A DNA stretch of 64,000 bases from Labilithrix sp. (GTDB taxonomy: Bacteria; Myxococcota; Polyangia; Polyangiales; Polyangiaceae), in NCBI GenBank assembly GCA_028287035.1, contig JAQBQL010000232.1, positions 1-64,000 on the forward strand, written 5' to 3'. Both the position numbers and the translations under genes were made by a program. Positions 34,847 to 44,769 of the stretch are shown one piece after another. The notes below the pieces were generated by a model. The model saw only the letters and a program-made list of their open reading frames with translations. It had not been told where the DNA came from and ran no database searches. Numbering within the stretch: the first letter of the stretch is position 1; every line of letters starts with the position of its first letter.

Positions 34847-37800
34847 ATGTGGCAAATCTCTCGGCGCGGCCTGCTGAAGGCTGCTGGCGCGCTCGGGCTC
34901 TCGGTGTCAGCAGCGGAGCTGAGCTTCGGTTGTAGCTCCGACCCGGATCCTTCGGTCCCGCCTGGTCCGCGGCCCATCGAGACGGTGGTCTTCCAGTTCG
35001 ATCTCTCGACGCTGCCCCCCGATCTGGCGGACCTGCGACTGGAGGTCGGCGATCGTCGCTACCCGATCGTGCGCAACGATCCGGCGTCGCTCGCTGACGC
35101 GCGGGAACGCAACCCGCTGCTCGCGCTGGTCGCGGACGCCGAGCTCACCTACTACGCCGCGGACGTCGCGCTCCCGGCCGACGCTCCTCAGAGCTACACC
35201 GTGAGCTACGCGATCGAAGGCAGCGAACGCCGCTGCCTCGCGCTCGCCGGTATCCACGTTCCTCGCATCGGTGTCTCGCAGGCGGCGGCGCTCAAGGGCG
35301 CGTCGTTCAACTACCTCGCCTTCCGGCGGAAGCAGCTGGGAGTCGCGCTCGTGCCCTCGAATAGAGGGGGCGTGCACACGCTCGATTGCGTGGCGGGCGA
35401 GTACAGCGGCGACATCAGCGATCTCTCGGAGTTCACCGACGAGTACGACGCCGCCCGCTTCCTGGTGTTCCATCACAACGACATCATCGCGCTCGAGAAG
35501 ACCGTGGCGGCCGTCGTCTTCCACCATCTCGATTGCGCCAACGGCCTCCAGTCACTCGCGGAGGCGATCTCGCTCGCGGGCGAGACGCAGCCGGTCGGAG
35601 AAGGGGAAGGCGTGACCGCGTGGGCGCGCGGCGTCTATACACTCGACCCCGACGGCAACCGCACGCAGCAGGAGGACGAGAAGGGCATCAAGCTCGTCGA
35701 CGCCAAGGGCCGGCCCATCTACGACTGGCACTACGAGCTCGACGAGCTCGTTCGCGACAAGCTGAACGCGGTCGTCCAGGAGGCGCTCTCCGCGATTCAC
35801 GACGACGCCGATCTCGAACGAATTCGCTTCCACATCCCGGAGGCGCGCTCGACACGCGCCGAGCCCCTGCCGGACGGCAGCCCCGCGCTCCTGAAGGGCG
35901 ACGCCAACGGCGCTTATGCGTTCTCGCTCGAGACCGAGAGCTGGTCGGCGGGGCAGTGCGTCAGCAACCTGCGCGCCGACGCGAGCCGCAACGTGAGGTT
36001 CGAAGTCGCCAACTCGTACCACCGCCACCTCGGCGTCTTCTGCGCCTACCTCGACGCGGCGGGGAACGTTCTCAAGCGCGCCGACGTGGGCGCGGAAGCG
36101 GGTGAGAAGTACGGCGGGGCCATCAACCTCGACACCGACTATCTCCAGTTCAAGGGGTTGCTCGCCCCGCCGCCCTGGCTCCTGTTGGGGCTTCCCGTCC
36201 CGCCGCCGTTCGACATCTCGCGGGAGGACTTCGCAGCGAAGATTCCGGAGAAGGCATCGAAGCTCGCGGTTCTCACCGCCACGGTCGCGTTCTCGAAAGG
36301 CGACTCGCGCCTCGATAACGTGTTTCGCGACGCCGACCTGCCTGGCCACATCATGACGCTCGTCTCGGAAATGGCCATTCCGATCCTCGCCCTCACCTAC
36401 GGCGCGCTGTTCACGGCCGGCACGTGGCAGACGCTCCAGAGGTCGCTGGTGGTGCCGGTGCTGCAGCTCATCGGCAAGGTTGCGGCGTCGATCGCGTCGG
36501 TCAGCTCGGGCGGTTCCGCGCACATCACGGGCATCGCGATCTGGCTCGGTAACACCGTCCTGAAGCTCATTGCCACCGGCGTCGTCGCCAGTCTCACGTC
36601 CGCCTGGGCGGTCGGCGTCGCCGCCGGAACGAGCCTTCGCGCGACGCCCATCATGGGCACGGTCTTCGTCGCGCTCCAGGCGCTCGATACCGGCCTCCAG
36701 ATCGGCTTCACGATCGGCGCGCTGGCGAGCGGCGTACGCTGCAGGGCCACGACCATCGCTTCCACCAACGCCGTCGTCGTCTCGCTCGTACCGGCCGATC
36801 GGCTCGGATTTCCAAGGACCGCCAACGCCTACGAGGTCAGCCTCACGCCCAACGGCGGCGACGCGCTCAAGATGTCGGGGACCTTCAACTCGCTCGCCAC
36901 GCCGAACCAGGTCGACGTCACGTTCCCGAAGGTGCCGTCGGGCGGCGATTGTGCCGTCGCCGTTCGCTTCTATGTGAAGGCGCAGCCCAACACGTCGCAG
37001 GTCGACATCGCGGTCGGCGGACGCGACCAGACCTTCCTCAATCTCGTTGCCTCCGGCGCGTCGTCGGTGCCCGTCACGATCGAGGTCAAGAACTACCCCA
37101 TCGAGATCAAGCCGGGAACGACGTATTCCCCCACTGCCAAGCTCACGGTCGACGGCGACGCGCACGTCTTCGTCAAGCCCGCTGCCGGCGACAGCCCGCC
37201 GGGCGGCGTGGCACTCGCGTGCGAGGGCGCCAGCGAGATGCTGTGCGCGCCGACGTCCATCGCCCTCAGCGCCTCCGCGGCGCAGGTCGGGTACTCGTGG
37301 AACGCGGCGGAGGCGGCGCTTCCGCTCTGCGGCAGCAGCGGCGGCGGCGGCACGTCTCTCTTCACCATGCAGAACCTGAACCTCGACGTGACGGCGGCCG
37401 GCGGCGCGGGCGCACCCGACGCGAATCTCAAGCGGTACGGCTGCGGCGTGACCAGCCCGGTCATCCCGCTCTACCCACTGTTCGGCCCGGCTCCGCCTGC
37501 CGCCGGCGCGTACACGATGTTCGTGCTCGAAGCCGGGACGGGACGGTACGTCCTCCGCGAGCTGAACGTCGGCCGTGAAGAGCCCCAGAACGGCGATTTC
37601 CGGGCGGGACGCATCGTCGCCAGGCTCACGAGCACCGTCGTACGCGCCGCCGCGATCAACCGCGCGAGCGGCTCGGTGATGATCGTCAGCGGCAACGCCG
37701 GGGTCGATACGATCGAGATCGTCGACCTCTCGCAGCCGCGCCCGGGATCCGACGCCGACGCGCCGACCGCGGCCCTCCGCGGCGGATCGGGCGAGCTTCG

Positions 37801-38269
37801 CGGACACCTCTCCGAGCCCGTGGCGGTGGCCGCGGTCATCGGTGCGGATGTCTTCCTCGTGCTCGAGAACGGAAACAAGCGAGTGCAGGCATTGAGCCCC
37901 ACCGGCGAGCCTGTCGTCGACTACTTCGTCGCCGGCACCGGCACGGGCGTGACGAAGTCTGCGTTCCTGGCGCTCGCGGACGACCTGACCTACCTCGACC
38001 TGAGCGTCGACCAGGCCAGTGGAAAGATCTTCGTGCTCTCACGCAAAGGCACCATCGGTGCCGCCACGGACTACCGGCTCGACGTCTACGATCCCAGGAC
38101 ATCCTTGCTCGTCACCACGACCACCGGCTTTGCTGCCGCGAACCTCGCGCTCGACAACAACCAGAACGCATTCGCGATCGGCTGGAACACGCTCACGTTC
38201 CGCGGTCGGAAGGAGCCAGGGCTATGGGTCTGGTCGCCGAGCGTGCAGCCCGCCCTGGGGGGACCGTGA
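34847..38269 (+). CDS. large Tat-exported protein with NHL/propeller-like C-terminus
   Basis: The ATG at 34847 gives 1140 residues with a twin-arginine signal (QISRRGLLKAAGALGLSVSAAEL). The first ~480 residues are mixed alpha/beta with no recognised family. Residues ~495-640 hold several Ala/Gly-rich hydrophobic helices (PILALTYGALFTAGTW, GVVASLTSAWAVGVAAGTSL, FTIGALASGV), suggestive of membrane insertion or pore formation. A middle beta-sandwich follows, and the last ~250 residues contain propeller-like blades (RAAAINRASGSVMIVSGNAG, DVFLVLENGNKRVQALSPTG, IFVLSRKGTIG). Its stop overlaps the next gene by four bases. Function unknown. Confidence 0.7.
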   Translation: MWQISRRGLLKAAGALGLSVSAAELSFGCSSDPDPSVPPGPRPIETVVFQFDLSTLPPDLADLRLEVGDRRYPIVRNDPASLADARERNPLLALVADAELTYYAADVALPADAPQSYTVSYAIEGSERRCLALAGIHVPRIGVSQAAALKGASFNYLAFRRKQLGVALVPSNRGGVHTLDCVAGEYSGDISDLSEFTDEYDAARFLVFHHNDIIALEKTVAAVVFHHLDCANGLQSLAEAISLAGETQPVGEGEGVTAWARGVYTLDPDGNRTQQEDEKGIKLVDAKGRPIYDWHYELDELVRDKLNAVVQEALSAIHDDADLERIRFHIPEARSTRAEPLPDGSPALLKGDANGAYAFSLETESWSAGQCVSNLRADASRNVRFEVANSYHRHLGVFCAYLDAAGNVLKRADVGAEAGEKYGGAINLDTDYLQFKGLLAPPPWLLLGLPVPPPFDISREDFAAKIPEKASKLAVLTATVAFSKGDSRLDNVFRDADLPGHIMTLVSEMAIPILALTYGALFTAGTWQTLQRSLVVPVLQLIGKVAASIASVSSGGSAHITGIAIWLGNTVLKLIATGVVASLTSAWAVGVAAGTSLRATPIMGTVFVALQALDTGLQIGFTIGALASGVRCRATTIASTNAVVVSLVPADRLGFPRTANAYEVSLTPNGGDALKMSGTFNSLATPNQVDVTFPKVPSGGDCAVAVRFYVKAQPNTSQVDIAVGGRDQTFLNLVASGASSVPVTIEVKNYPIEIKPGTTYSPTAKLTVDGDAHVFVKPAAGDSPPGGVALACEGASEMLCAPTSIALSASAAQVGYSWNAAEAALPLCGSSGGGGTSLFTMQNLNLDVTAAGGAGAPDANLKRYGCGVTSPVIPLYPLFGPAPPAAGAYTMFVLEAGTGRYVLRELNVGREEPQNGDFRAGRIVARLTSTVVRAAAINRASGSVMIVSGNAGVDTIEIVDLSQPRPGSDADAPTAALRGGSGELRGHLSEPVAVAAVIGADVFLVLENGNKRVQALSPTGEPVVDYFVAGTGTGVTKSAFLALADDLTYLDLSVDQASGKIFVLSRKGTIGAATDYRLDVYDPRTSLLVTTTTGFAAANLALDNNQNAFAIGWNTLTFRGRKEPGLWVWSPSVQPALGGP

Positions 38270-41088
38270 GCCGCTCCGGGCTGTGGGCCGGCGCGATCGT
38301 CTTCGCGGTGGTGCTCGTCATGTCGTGTACTGCGGACGACGAGCCGACGCCGACGACGTCCGAGGTGCCGGTCACCGTCGACCCCGATGCGCTCGCCGAG
38401 CGCGACCTCGTGCGCGACCCGAGCCTGCACGCGCAGCTCGGGACGAGCGTGGCCCTCGATCTCGAGCCGAGTGGAGCGAACGAGTCGGACGATACCGGAG
38501 CAGCCGGCGTCGACGTCGTTCCTTACCGCGTCGCGCGCGACGAGTCGGTGAGGTTCTGCCTCGACGCGGCGGACGCGATCTCCGAGTTCGCGCTTCTCGA
38601 CGAGCGCGGTGGCGTCCTCGTCTCGCTGTCGCAAGCGGGGGCTTGCATGACCGCCGCGCTGCCGGCTGGCGACTACCAGGCGCGTGTCACGCATGCTCCG
38701 TCAAACGCCGTCACGGCGACGCCGGTCTTCATCCACGAGACCAGCGTGGGCACGACGAACGAGCCGCAGTGCGCGCCGGATCTGTACGTTCCCGATCCGT
38801 TCGAGGGGACGCCGACCGATCTCTGGGAGCTCACCACCCCGACGAGGACCATCCAGGCGCTGCCGAACCCCCAGACGCGCCAGCCCGTTCTCTCCCTCCT
38901 GAACACGCGCGAGAGCACCGATCCCGCGCAGGGCTTCCGGATCACGCGAGGACCGGACAGGAACGCGAAGATCGCGAACGCCGACGGCCTCGTCGTCGCG
39001 CCCAGCGGAACGCTTCTGAGCTTCTTCGATCCGAACGGCACCGCCCGGAACGCGGGCGTCACATGGGAGATGAACCCCGCCGCGGACAACGCGAAGTGGA
39101 CGTTCGCGCTCACGACCCGCCAGCGCGGAGCCGTCGCGGCGACGTGGAGCGAGGCACCCGCGGGGCTCCTCAGCAGCCTTCTCTATCCCGGCTCCCTCCG
39201 GATCACGCTCGCGATGCGGCTCGTCGCACGCGGCGAGGACGTGAAGGCGCTCAAGGTCGGCGAGGTCGCGCTGTTCGAGGGCGAAAACTATACCGGCCGG
39301 GCGTGGGTCTTGAACGACGCACAATCGTTCCCCACCGCGCTCGCGAACATCAAAGGATTCGTCCAGCCGCGTTCGGTGAAGGTGGGTTGCGACACGACGC
39401 TGCTCGCGTACTCCACGTCCAATCGGTCCGGGACGCCCATGCGCATCGCCGATGCGACGAGCAGGAATCCGTTTTCCTCGCCGATCCAGTCCGCGTCGAT
39501 CGTGAGCACGCGCGCCATCACCATCGAGACGAACCGGTGCACCGGCTGCAACTTGCGCGGGGTGGACCTGTCACATCGCACGATGGCGGGCCTCACGATC
39601 GTCGGCGGCTCGCTCGAGAACGCGAGCTTCGACGGCTCCACGCTCGACGGCGCGACGTTCGACGGCGTGAAGCTGACCAACGCGAGCTTTCGCGGCAGCT
39701 CGGTCCTGCGCGCGACGTTTCGCGGCGGAGCGGCTCCCCTCGATGCCACGTCCGCGAAGCTCGATGCAGCGCGCCTGGACGGCGCGACCTTGTCGAATGT
39801 CGTCTTCGACCGAGCGCGGTTTTCCGGTGTGGTCGTGAGCGGAGGCACGCTCACGAACGTGACGTTCGACAACGCGGTCCTCGACCGCGCCGACTTCACG
39901 GCCTCCACCTTTCGCGCCGTCGCATTCACGAATACCGATCTCACGACGACCCGGCTCGCGGCGGACGGCGTCGCGCCCGCGTTCGGCCTGCTCGACGGTC
40001 AATCGCTCGAGCCGAGCCCGTGTACGGTGCCGCTCTCGACCGCGCTGACCTTGAGCCGATTCGCCGGGACACGCGTCCGCTTCAAGCAGCTTCCGGTCGG
40101 CACGTGGCGCTCACTCGACCTGACCGACGTGCGTTTCGATTTCTCGGATTTGCCGGCCGCGCAGCGGAAGCTGGAGCGGCAGGAGCTCTGCGGCTTGCGT
40201 CTCCGCGGTGTGAAGCTCAATCAGTTCAGCCTCACCTCTTCGTCATTTGCCCAGTCGGATCTCAGCTATGCGGACCTCACGAACGCGCAGCTCTCCTTCG
40301 TGTCCTTCGAGAGCGCCCGGATCGATCAGGCGTCGTTCCAGTACGCGGATCTGACCGGGGCGAACCTGAACAACGTCGTTTCCGATTCGGCGCTCGGCGG
40401 CGCGGTGTTCAGCGGGGCGCTGTTCGCACCGGCGAGCCTCGTGCGAGCGAGGCTCACGAAGGTGCAGATGCTCAACGCGACGGCGAAGATCCCCGCCGCC
40501 GCCCTCCACGACGGCGCCATCTTCGATGGTGGCTCGTTCGACGGCACGGATTTCACGGGCAGCGATCTGACCGGAATCTCGATGGTCGGCGGCTCGTTCA
40601 CGCGCGCCATCTTCACGAATACGATCCTCAACGGTGCGGGGCTCGGGCGTGGGTCGCGCCCCTCCGTGTTCAGCCAGGCCGTCTTCTGTGGCGCGAAGGT
40701 GCAGGGCGCAAACTTCAACGGCGCGGCGCTCACCGACGCGCTCTTCCCGACCGTCGCGACGACTCTCCCGGACCTGGACAACCCTGCGGCGACACCGGTG
40801 CCATGCGCCGCGGTCGATCTCGGGACGGCTTCGAAGATCGAGGACGCGGTGCGAACGGTCGACGCGACGTGCCCGAACAGCGTTGCCACGACCCCCGGTA
40901 ACTCGTGCACCGGAGACCAGTGGGTCCCGCAGATGGAGACCGTCCGCCCCGTCTGCCCCGCGCCGCGCGATGGCGGGATCGGCCCAGGACGCGTGAAGTC
41001 CTGCTACCCGTGCACCTCGAACTGCATGTGCGCGACGCAGCGCTGCGGAGGAGGCCTCTGCGCGGGCTGCCAGGACGCGGGCTATTGA
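38266..41088 (+). CDS. pentapeptide-repeat lipoprotein with crystallin-like domain
   Basis: The GTG at 38266, inside the previous stop, gives 940 residues with a lipoprotein signal (AGAIVFAVVLVMSC, Cys 24). A beta/gamma-crystallin-like motif (VALFEGENYTGRAWVL) lies near residue 345. From ~435 to ~870 are two stretches of pentapeptide repeats (ASFDGSTLDGATFDGVKLTNASF; ADLTNAQLSFVSF), which form a right-handed beta helix. The C-terminus is Cys-rich (CYPCTSNCMC). It is probably anchored in the outer membrane and works with the coupled Tat-exported partner; the function is unknown. Confidence 0.78.
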   Translation: MSRSGLWAGAIVFAVVLVMSCTADDEPTPTTSEVPVTVDPDALAERDLVRDPSLHAQLGTSVALDLEPSGANESDDTGAAGVDVVPYRVARDESVRFCLDAADAISEFALLDERGGVLVSLSQAGACMTAALPAGDYQARVTHAPSNAVTATPVFIHETSVGTTNEPQCAPDLYVPDPFEGTPTDLWELTTPTRTIQALPNPQTRQPVLSLLNTRESTDPAQGFRITRGPDRNAKIANADGLVVAPSGTLLSFFDPNGTARNAGVTWEMNPAADNAKWTFALTTRQRGAVAATWSEAPAGLLSSLLYPGSLRITLAMRLVARGEDVKALKVGEVALFEGENYTGRAWVLNDAQSFPTALANIKGFVQPRSVKVGCDTTLLAYSTSNRSGTPMRIADATSRNPFSSPIQSASIVSTRAITIETNRCTGCNLRGVDLSHRTMAGLTIVGGSLENASFDGSTLDGATFDGVKLTNASFRGSSVLRATFRGGAAPLDATSAKLDAARLDGATLSNVVFDRARFSGVVVSGGTLTNVTFDNAVLDRADFTASTFRAVAFTNTDLTTTRLAADGVAPAFGLLDGQSLEPSPCTVPLSTALTLSRFAGTRVRFKQLPVGTWRSLDLTDVRFDFSDLPAAQRKLERQELCGLRLRGVKLNQFSLTSSSFAQSDLSYADLTNAQLSFVSFESARIDQASFQYADLTGANLNNVVSDSALGGAVFSGALFAPASLVRARLTKVQMLNATAKIPAAALHDGAIFDGGSFDGTDFTGSDLTGISMVGGSFTRAIFTNTILNGAGLGRGSRPSVFSQAVFCGAKVQGANFNGAALTDALFPTVATTLPDLDNPAATPVPCAAVDLGTASKIEDAVRTVDATCPNSVATTPGNSCTGDQWVPQMETVRPVCPAPRDGGIGPGRVKSCYPCTSNCMCATQRCGGGLCAGCQDAGY

Positions 41089-41223
41089 TACGGGAATAGC
41101 GACCGTTAGCCCGCGGCCCGACGTGCTCCGTAGCGGCAGAAACCGTCCCCTTCATGTCGTGGGGTCCTCCCTGCACACTTGCCGTTGTCCCGCGATGCTG
41201 CTCATCTTCGAGCGCAATAGCGC

Positions 41224-42033
41224 ATGATCGTCCGCACGTGGCAGCACCGAGAATTCGTGGGCAGCGCGGCTGTCGTCCTCGCCGCATGGCTCGTCGCGCT
41301 CTCTGCCGGCTGCGGCTCCTCTCCGGCACCCCGAGAGCCATCGTCACGCGCTTCCACGGAACCGGCAGCCCGCCCACGAAGAACGAGCAAGGCGCTCGAT
41401 CCGGCGAAGTCGCCGAAGGCCACCACCGTATTCAATGTGGCGGCGCTGCGCTCTGGCGAGCGGACCGCACGAACGCTCCTGTTGCTCACTCCATTCCTTC
41501 CGCAAGGCGAGACGGTCGACGATGTGGAGTGGCTCGCGGTCGACGGTCCGTCGCCGCTCGCTTCGCCGACGAGCAATATCGTGTTCATTGCGAAGCGGTC
41601 CACCGAGCTGCGCACCGTTCGCGGGCCGCAGAGTGGCTTTTCGACCGTCGCGCCTCCGAAGCCACCTGACGCGAAGCAGCTCGTGACGATTCATGTGCGC
41701 GCGCCGAGGAAGATCATACGCGTCCCGTTCTTCGAGCCGCCCGAGACCGTCGAAGAGCTCTCCATCGTAGTGGAGGCGACGGACGATGGTGGTGTCGACT
41801 TCCACCTTCGTGAACGCTCGACCGATCCCGCCAACGCGGCAAAGGCCGCGGCTTCGCTCGACGCCATGGTGGCGCGACTCAACCGCGGAGGCGCGCGCGC
41901 GCTCACGCAAGGCATGTTCGCTGATGCGAAGGCGACGGTGGAAGGCAATGACGCGCTCCTCGATGTCAGAGCGAATCCCGATCAGGTCGAGGCGATCGTC
42001 GAGGTGTCGGTGACACTTGCACGCGGTCCGTGA
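41224..42033 (+). CDS. hypothetical lipoprotein
   Basis: A 269-residue protein with a signal ending VLAAWLVALSAGC (Cys 30), then a Pro/Arg/Ser-rich linker and a ~190-residue mostly beta domain (ELSIVVEATDDGGVDFHLRE; AIVEVSVTLARG). No family is recognised. It is preceded by a 135-base gap after the pentapeptide protein; promoter not identifiable. Confidence 0.65.
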   Translation: MIVRTWQHREFVGSAAVVLAAWLVALSAGCGSSPAPREPSSRASTEPAARPRRTSKALDPAKSPKATTVFNVAALRSGERTARTLLLLTPFLPQGETVDDVEWLAVDGPSPLASPTSNIVFIAKRSTELRTVRGPQSGFSTVAPPKPPDAKQLVTIHVRAPRKIIRVPFFEPPETVEELSIVVEATDDGGVDFHLRERSTDPANAAKAAASLDAMVARLNRGGARALTQGMFADAKATVEGNDALLDVRANPDQVEAIVEVSVTLARGP

Positions 42034-42124
42034 GGACGCGCTGACCTGATGAGCCCCCCTTGCGCACCGTCGCACGGGTGCCATCGTTGGACGATACGTC
42101 TCTCGGCTCCATCATGCCGTAAAC

Positions 42125-42559
42125 TTGCTCGCCGCCCTCGGCGGCGACGCCGTTCGCGCGGAGGCGGTGCCCGACGCGCTCCACAATCTCCCGCACCGTC
42201 TCGGCATCGGACACGAGCGCGGCTGGACCATCGCCGGATTCGGCGAGCTCTTCCTCGCGCCGCTCATCGAGCGCTATCCCGATCTCGTCACGATACGGTC
42301 GAAACCAGCGCACCGCGCGCCGAGCGTCCCTGACGATGCGATCCACATCGCCGAGCGTCGAGCTCGCGCGGTGTCGGTGAGACCCTATCCTCATCGACGC
42401 GACGCCACGCTCGAGGAGCATCTCGCACAGACGCTCTTCACGCGCTCGGAGAACGGTCTTCAGCCCACCGACATCGCCGGACGCTTCGTGCCCCATGCCG
42501 AAGCGAGGCTAGGGCGGCCCGGTGGGGAGCTCCTCGCGCCCTGGTTCCACCGTTCCTGA
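42125..42559 (+). CDS. possible remnant coding frame
   Basis: A TTG-started frame of 144 codons with GC-rich third positions and protein-like segments (LAALGGDAVRAEAVPDALHNL, TIAGFGELFLAPLIERYPDL), but without ribosome site or recognised family. The frame is open without a start upstream, so it may be a truncated gene. A minus-strand frame over the same bases is judged its shadow. Confidence 0.25.
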   Translation: MLAALGGDAVRAEAVPDALHNLPHRLGIGHERGWTIAGFGELFLAPLIERYPDLVTIRSKPAHRAPSVPDDAIHIAERRARAVSVRPYPHRRDATLEEHLAQTLFTRSENGLQPTDIAGRFVPHAEARLGRPGGELLAPWFHRS

Positions 42560-43024
42560 CCCATGCTGCGCCTCTCGCGCGACGCCTATCCCTTCGCTGT
42601 GACAGCTACGTCGCGCAGCACGCGGGCCTGCGCGCGGGAACCGAGATCGGGCCCTCGGGTGACGGGACGTCTCGTTGTAGCCCGAGGCGTAGTGCTCGCG
42701 CGCACCCGGCGGGCCGTTGTGGGGCCCCCCGGCCGCGAGCGCGGCACGGTGGAACGCGCTGACCGTCTTCCTGCTCGGCGCGACGAAGCCGGGGTCAGCG
42801 CCGCTTGCGGTAGACGGCCCAGTCCGCGCCGCCCGGCGTGCCGAACGACATCCAGTAAACGTAGTTGTCGTGTCCGACGACGATGCGCCGTCGGTGCCGG
42901 GCGTTCCGGCCTCGCAAGGCGTGATGCCTCCGACCGACTGGGGGTCGTCACCCACGCAGCCGGCAGCCACGCCGACGGCGAGAACGGGAAGCAACGCGAG
43001 CACCGCGGACGCCAAGCGAGTCAT
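42509..43024 (-). pseudogene. broken lipoprotein gene
   Basis: The frame begins with a convincing lipoprotein signal (MTRLASAVLALLPVLAVGVAAGC) and an acidic/Thr-rich linker, then turns Arg-rich and incoherent near 42870. In the neighbouring frame the same DNA encodes GHDNYVYWMSFGTPGGADWA ending in YRKRR and a stop near 42798, a segment typical of sugar/propeller lipoproteins of this group. An indel near 42870 and loss of the rest explain both. Confidence 0.5.
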
Positions 43025-43237
43025 GCCACGGTCTCATCACCCCGGCGATCCGCTTCGACAGCCGCGGATAGGCTCTCGATGAAGGCGCGGGGAACATTGC
43101 TCGGCATCGACGTGAAGCTCCAGACCTCCGTGACACGGGGATGTTCACATCGCGGTACGGCGCGCCCCTGCTCTCGACGTGGAGTGGCGCGCGGGCACAC
43201 GCGCTAGACCTTCTTTCGCCGCCTGGTCACGCGGCCC
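43025..43237. other. gap with no supported gene
   Basis: Only short frames without motifs are present between the broken lipoprotein gene and module B. It would be the upstream region of that gene on the minus strand. Confidence 0.35.
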
Positions 43238-43331
43238 CTCCTCGAGGAGGGGGTCTGGGGGAGGGAGGCGAAGCTCCCTCCCCCAGCGCTCGCCGGAGGG
43301 GAGCTCACAAGTGGAGGCGCCGGGAATCGAA
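43238..43331. repeat. module B: hairpin plus tmRNA 3'-end fragment
   Basis: CTCGAGGAGGGGGTCTGGGG leads into the perfect 13-bp hairpin (loop GCGAAG), then CGCTCGCCGGAGG and a 22-bp match to the tmRNA 3' end at 43310-43331 (starts AGTGGAGGCGCCGGGAATCG). The second small hairpin seen in module C is damaged here. Confidence 0.85.
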
Positions 43332-43653
43332 TCGCGGGCGGGGAGACCGATCGGCGCTCAACCGTCGCAAACGAGGGGATCGGCGATGGCGCAAGCGCGC
43401 TCGTGGCGCCCGTTGGCGACCGTTCGATACCTTCCGAGGACGATTCCCACCGAGTATCGCGCAGCGCTGATCCTCACCTTGAGAAAGGCGACGGTCGACC
43501 GGAGTACGGTCGGTGACCTCGCTGTCGCGCGACTGGGGCCGCGCTCCTCGCCCACGTGCTTGCTGGTGACGCGAGTCTCGACGAGATCGGGGATGCAAGC
43601 GGAGACCTCGAACCTCCGCGAACGCTGAGGTCGCGAGTGCGTATGATGAGACC

Positions 43654-44553
43654 GTGTTGACGACTGGTCGGAGCAGCCGATTGCCACGGGCTACGGGCCT
43701 GTCGCCCTCACTCAAGACGGTGGCGGCGGCGGCGCGCGCGTGGAGCATCTCGCTCCGCCTTCGCGAGCGCGCGGAATGGCACGTCACCTCCGCGAGTGTG
43801 TGCCGATCTTGGAGCCTCCGTCTCGACGGGATCGGGTATCGAATCGAAGCCCATGTGAGCGCGTTCCTCGAAAGCCCGCGGGATCCAGGGTTCGTTTTCA
43901 GTCTGATGATTCGCTGCGCTGGGTCGAGGCGCCCGGTGCGAGAGGATCTCGTCCAGACATCCTGGTTCCTAGGGTTGCATGCGCGCCTGGGCGCGGCCTA
44001 CGCCCTCGAGGACATGCGAGGAGACGTCCGCCTTGTTCGTGCCTTGCGCGGCACAACGGAGCCTTCGAGAGCTCTCCGCGAGCTGCGCCACGTTTCTGCG
44101 GCGGTGGAAGGCAAGACATCTCGCCGGATCGCTGACGAGGAACAGCGCGCCGTGAAGCCTGCGCAAGAACAGCGCGAAGACTTGTGGACCATCCTCGACA
44201 GCCTCCACGAAGGCAGATGGCGAGTGAGCTCCGTTCACCACTCGCTGCGGCGTCAGGTGCGCGATGACGGAAGCCGATGGAACGTCTACGCGAGCTTCAT
44301 CGTGATGGTGGACAGCGCAGAAGGACCACCTGGATTCGCTGGAACGGTTGGCGCCTGGTCAAAGCGCGCTGAGCGTCTGAAGCGCGGTAGCCGGATCACG
44401 AAGGCGCTCGCCCTCCTTCCACCCGTTGGGTACCGGCGGCTTGCCGAGATTCACTACAACCGTTGGCATCGCGGCCTTGGGTTCCCCGCCGCCGACCGTG
44501 AGATCGAGCTCCTCGAGCGCGTCATGCACCTCATGGTGCGCGCCACGCAATGA
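43654..44553 (+). CDS. hypothetical protein
   Basis: A GTG-started frame of 299 residues; an earlier or later start cannot be excluded. Segments such as VFSLMIRCAGSRRPVREDLVQTSWFLGLHARLG and NVYASFIVMVDSAEGPPGF have clear coding character, and a helical C-terminus (YRRLAEIHYNRWHRGLGFPAADREIELLERVMHLM) closes it. No known family or motif is recognised. It lies between two tmRNA-fragment modules, so it may be cargo of an older integrated element or a stranded relic. Confidence 0.5.
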   Translation: MLTTGRSSRLPRATGLSPSLKTVAAAARAWSISLRLRERAEWHVTSASVCRSWSLRLDGIGYRIEAHVSAFLESPRDPGFVFSLMIRCAGSRRPVREDLVQTSWFLGLHARLGAAYALEDMRGDVRLVRALRGTTEPSRALRELRHVSAAVEGKTSRRIADEEQRAVKPAQEQREDLWTILDSLHEGRWRVSSVHHSLRRQVRDDGSRWNVYASFIVMVDSAEGPPGFAGTVGAWSKRAERLKRGSRITKALALLPPVGYRRLAEIHYNRWHRGLGFPAADREIELLERVMHLMVRATQ

Positions 44554-44654
44554 GCGCGCGGGCGAGCTCGCTCGCCGGGGTGGCGAGCTATGAGTTGGAG
44601 CCGGCAGCGCCGCATGCCCGCTCAGCGTCCTTCGCGACACGCGAACGATCACCA

Positions 44655-44769
44655 CGCGCCCCCTGCTCGCCCATGTCCTCGAGGAGGGGGTCTGGGGGAG
44701 GGAGGCGAAGCTCCCTCCCCCAGCGCTCGCCGGAGGCGAGCTTGCTAGTGGAGGCGCCGGGAATCGAAC
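44655..44769. repeat. module C: tmRNA terminator-like hairpins plus attL
   Basis: The best preserved module: GCGCCCCCTGCTCGCCCATG, the 13-bp hairpin at 44692-44723, a second hairpin GCTCGCC-GGA-GGCGAGC, and the 23-bp tmRNA-end copy at 44747-44769. Read on the minus strand it is tmRNA 3' end, short gap, two strong hairpins: what one expects immediately downstream of an unoccupied tmRNA gene. Confidence 0.88.
44747..44769. other. attL (tmRNA 3'-end copy)
   Basis: Starts AGTGGAGGCGCCGGGAATCG and continues AAC; identical over 23 bp to 60963-60985 inside the tmRNA gene. It marks the left end of the integrated element. Confidence 0.85.

Noticed and set aside
35552..37807. 751-codon minus-strand frame under the large Tat substrate
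   Set aside because: Arg/Asp-rich with no motif; the plus-strand frame carries a Tat signal and couples to its neighbour.
41966..42496. 176-codon minus-strand frame
   Set aside because: Arg/Glu-rich shadow of the weak plus-strand frame at 42125; no start context or motif.
42509..42600. C-terminal part of the minus-strand lipoprotein frame as real protein
   Set aside because: After ~42870 the composition turns Arg/His-rich and the neighbouring frame carries the true continuation, so the tail is out of frame.
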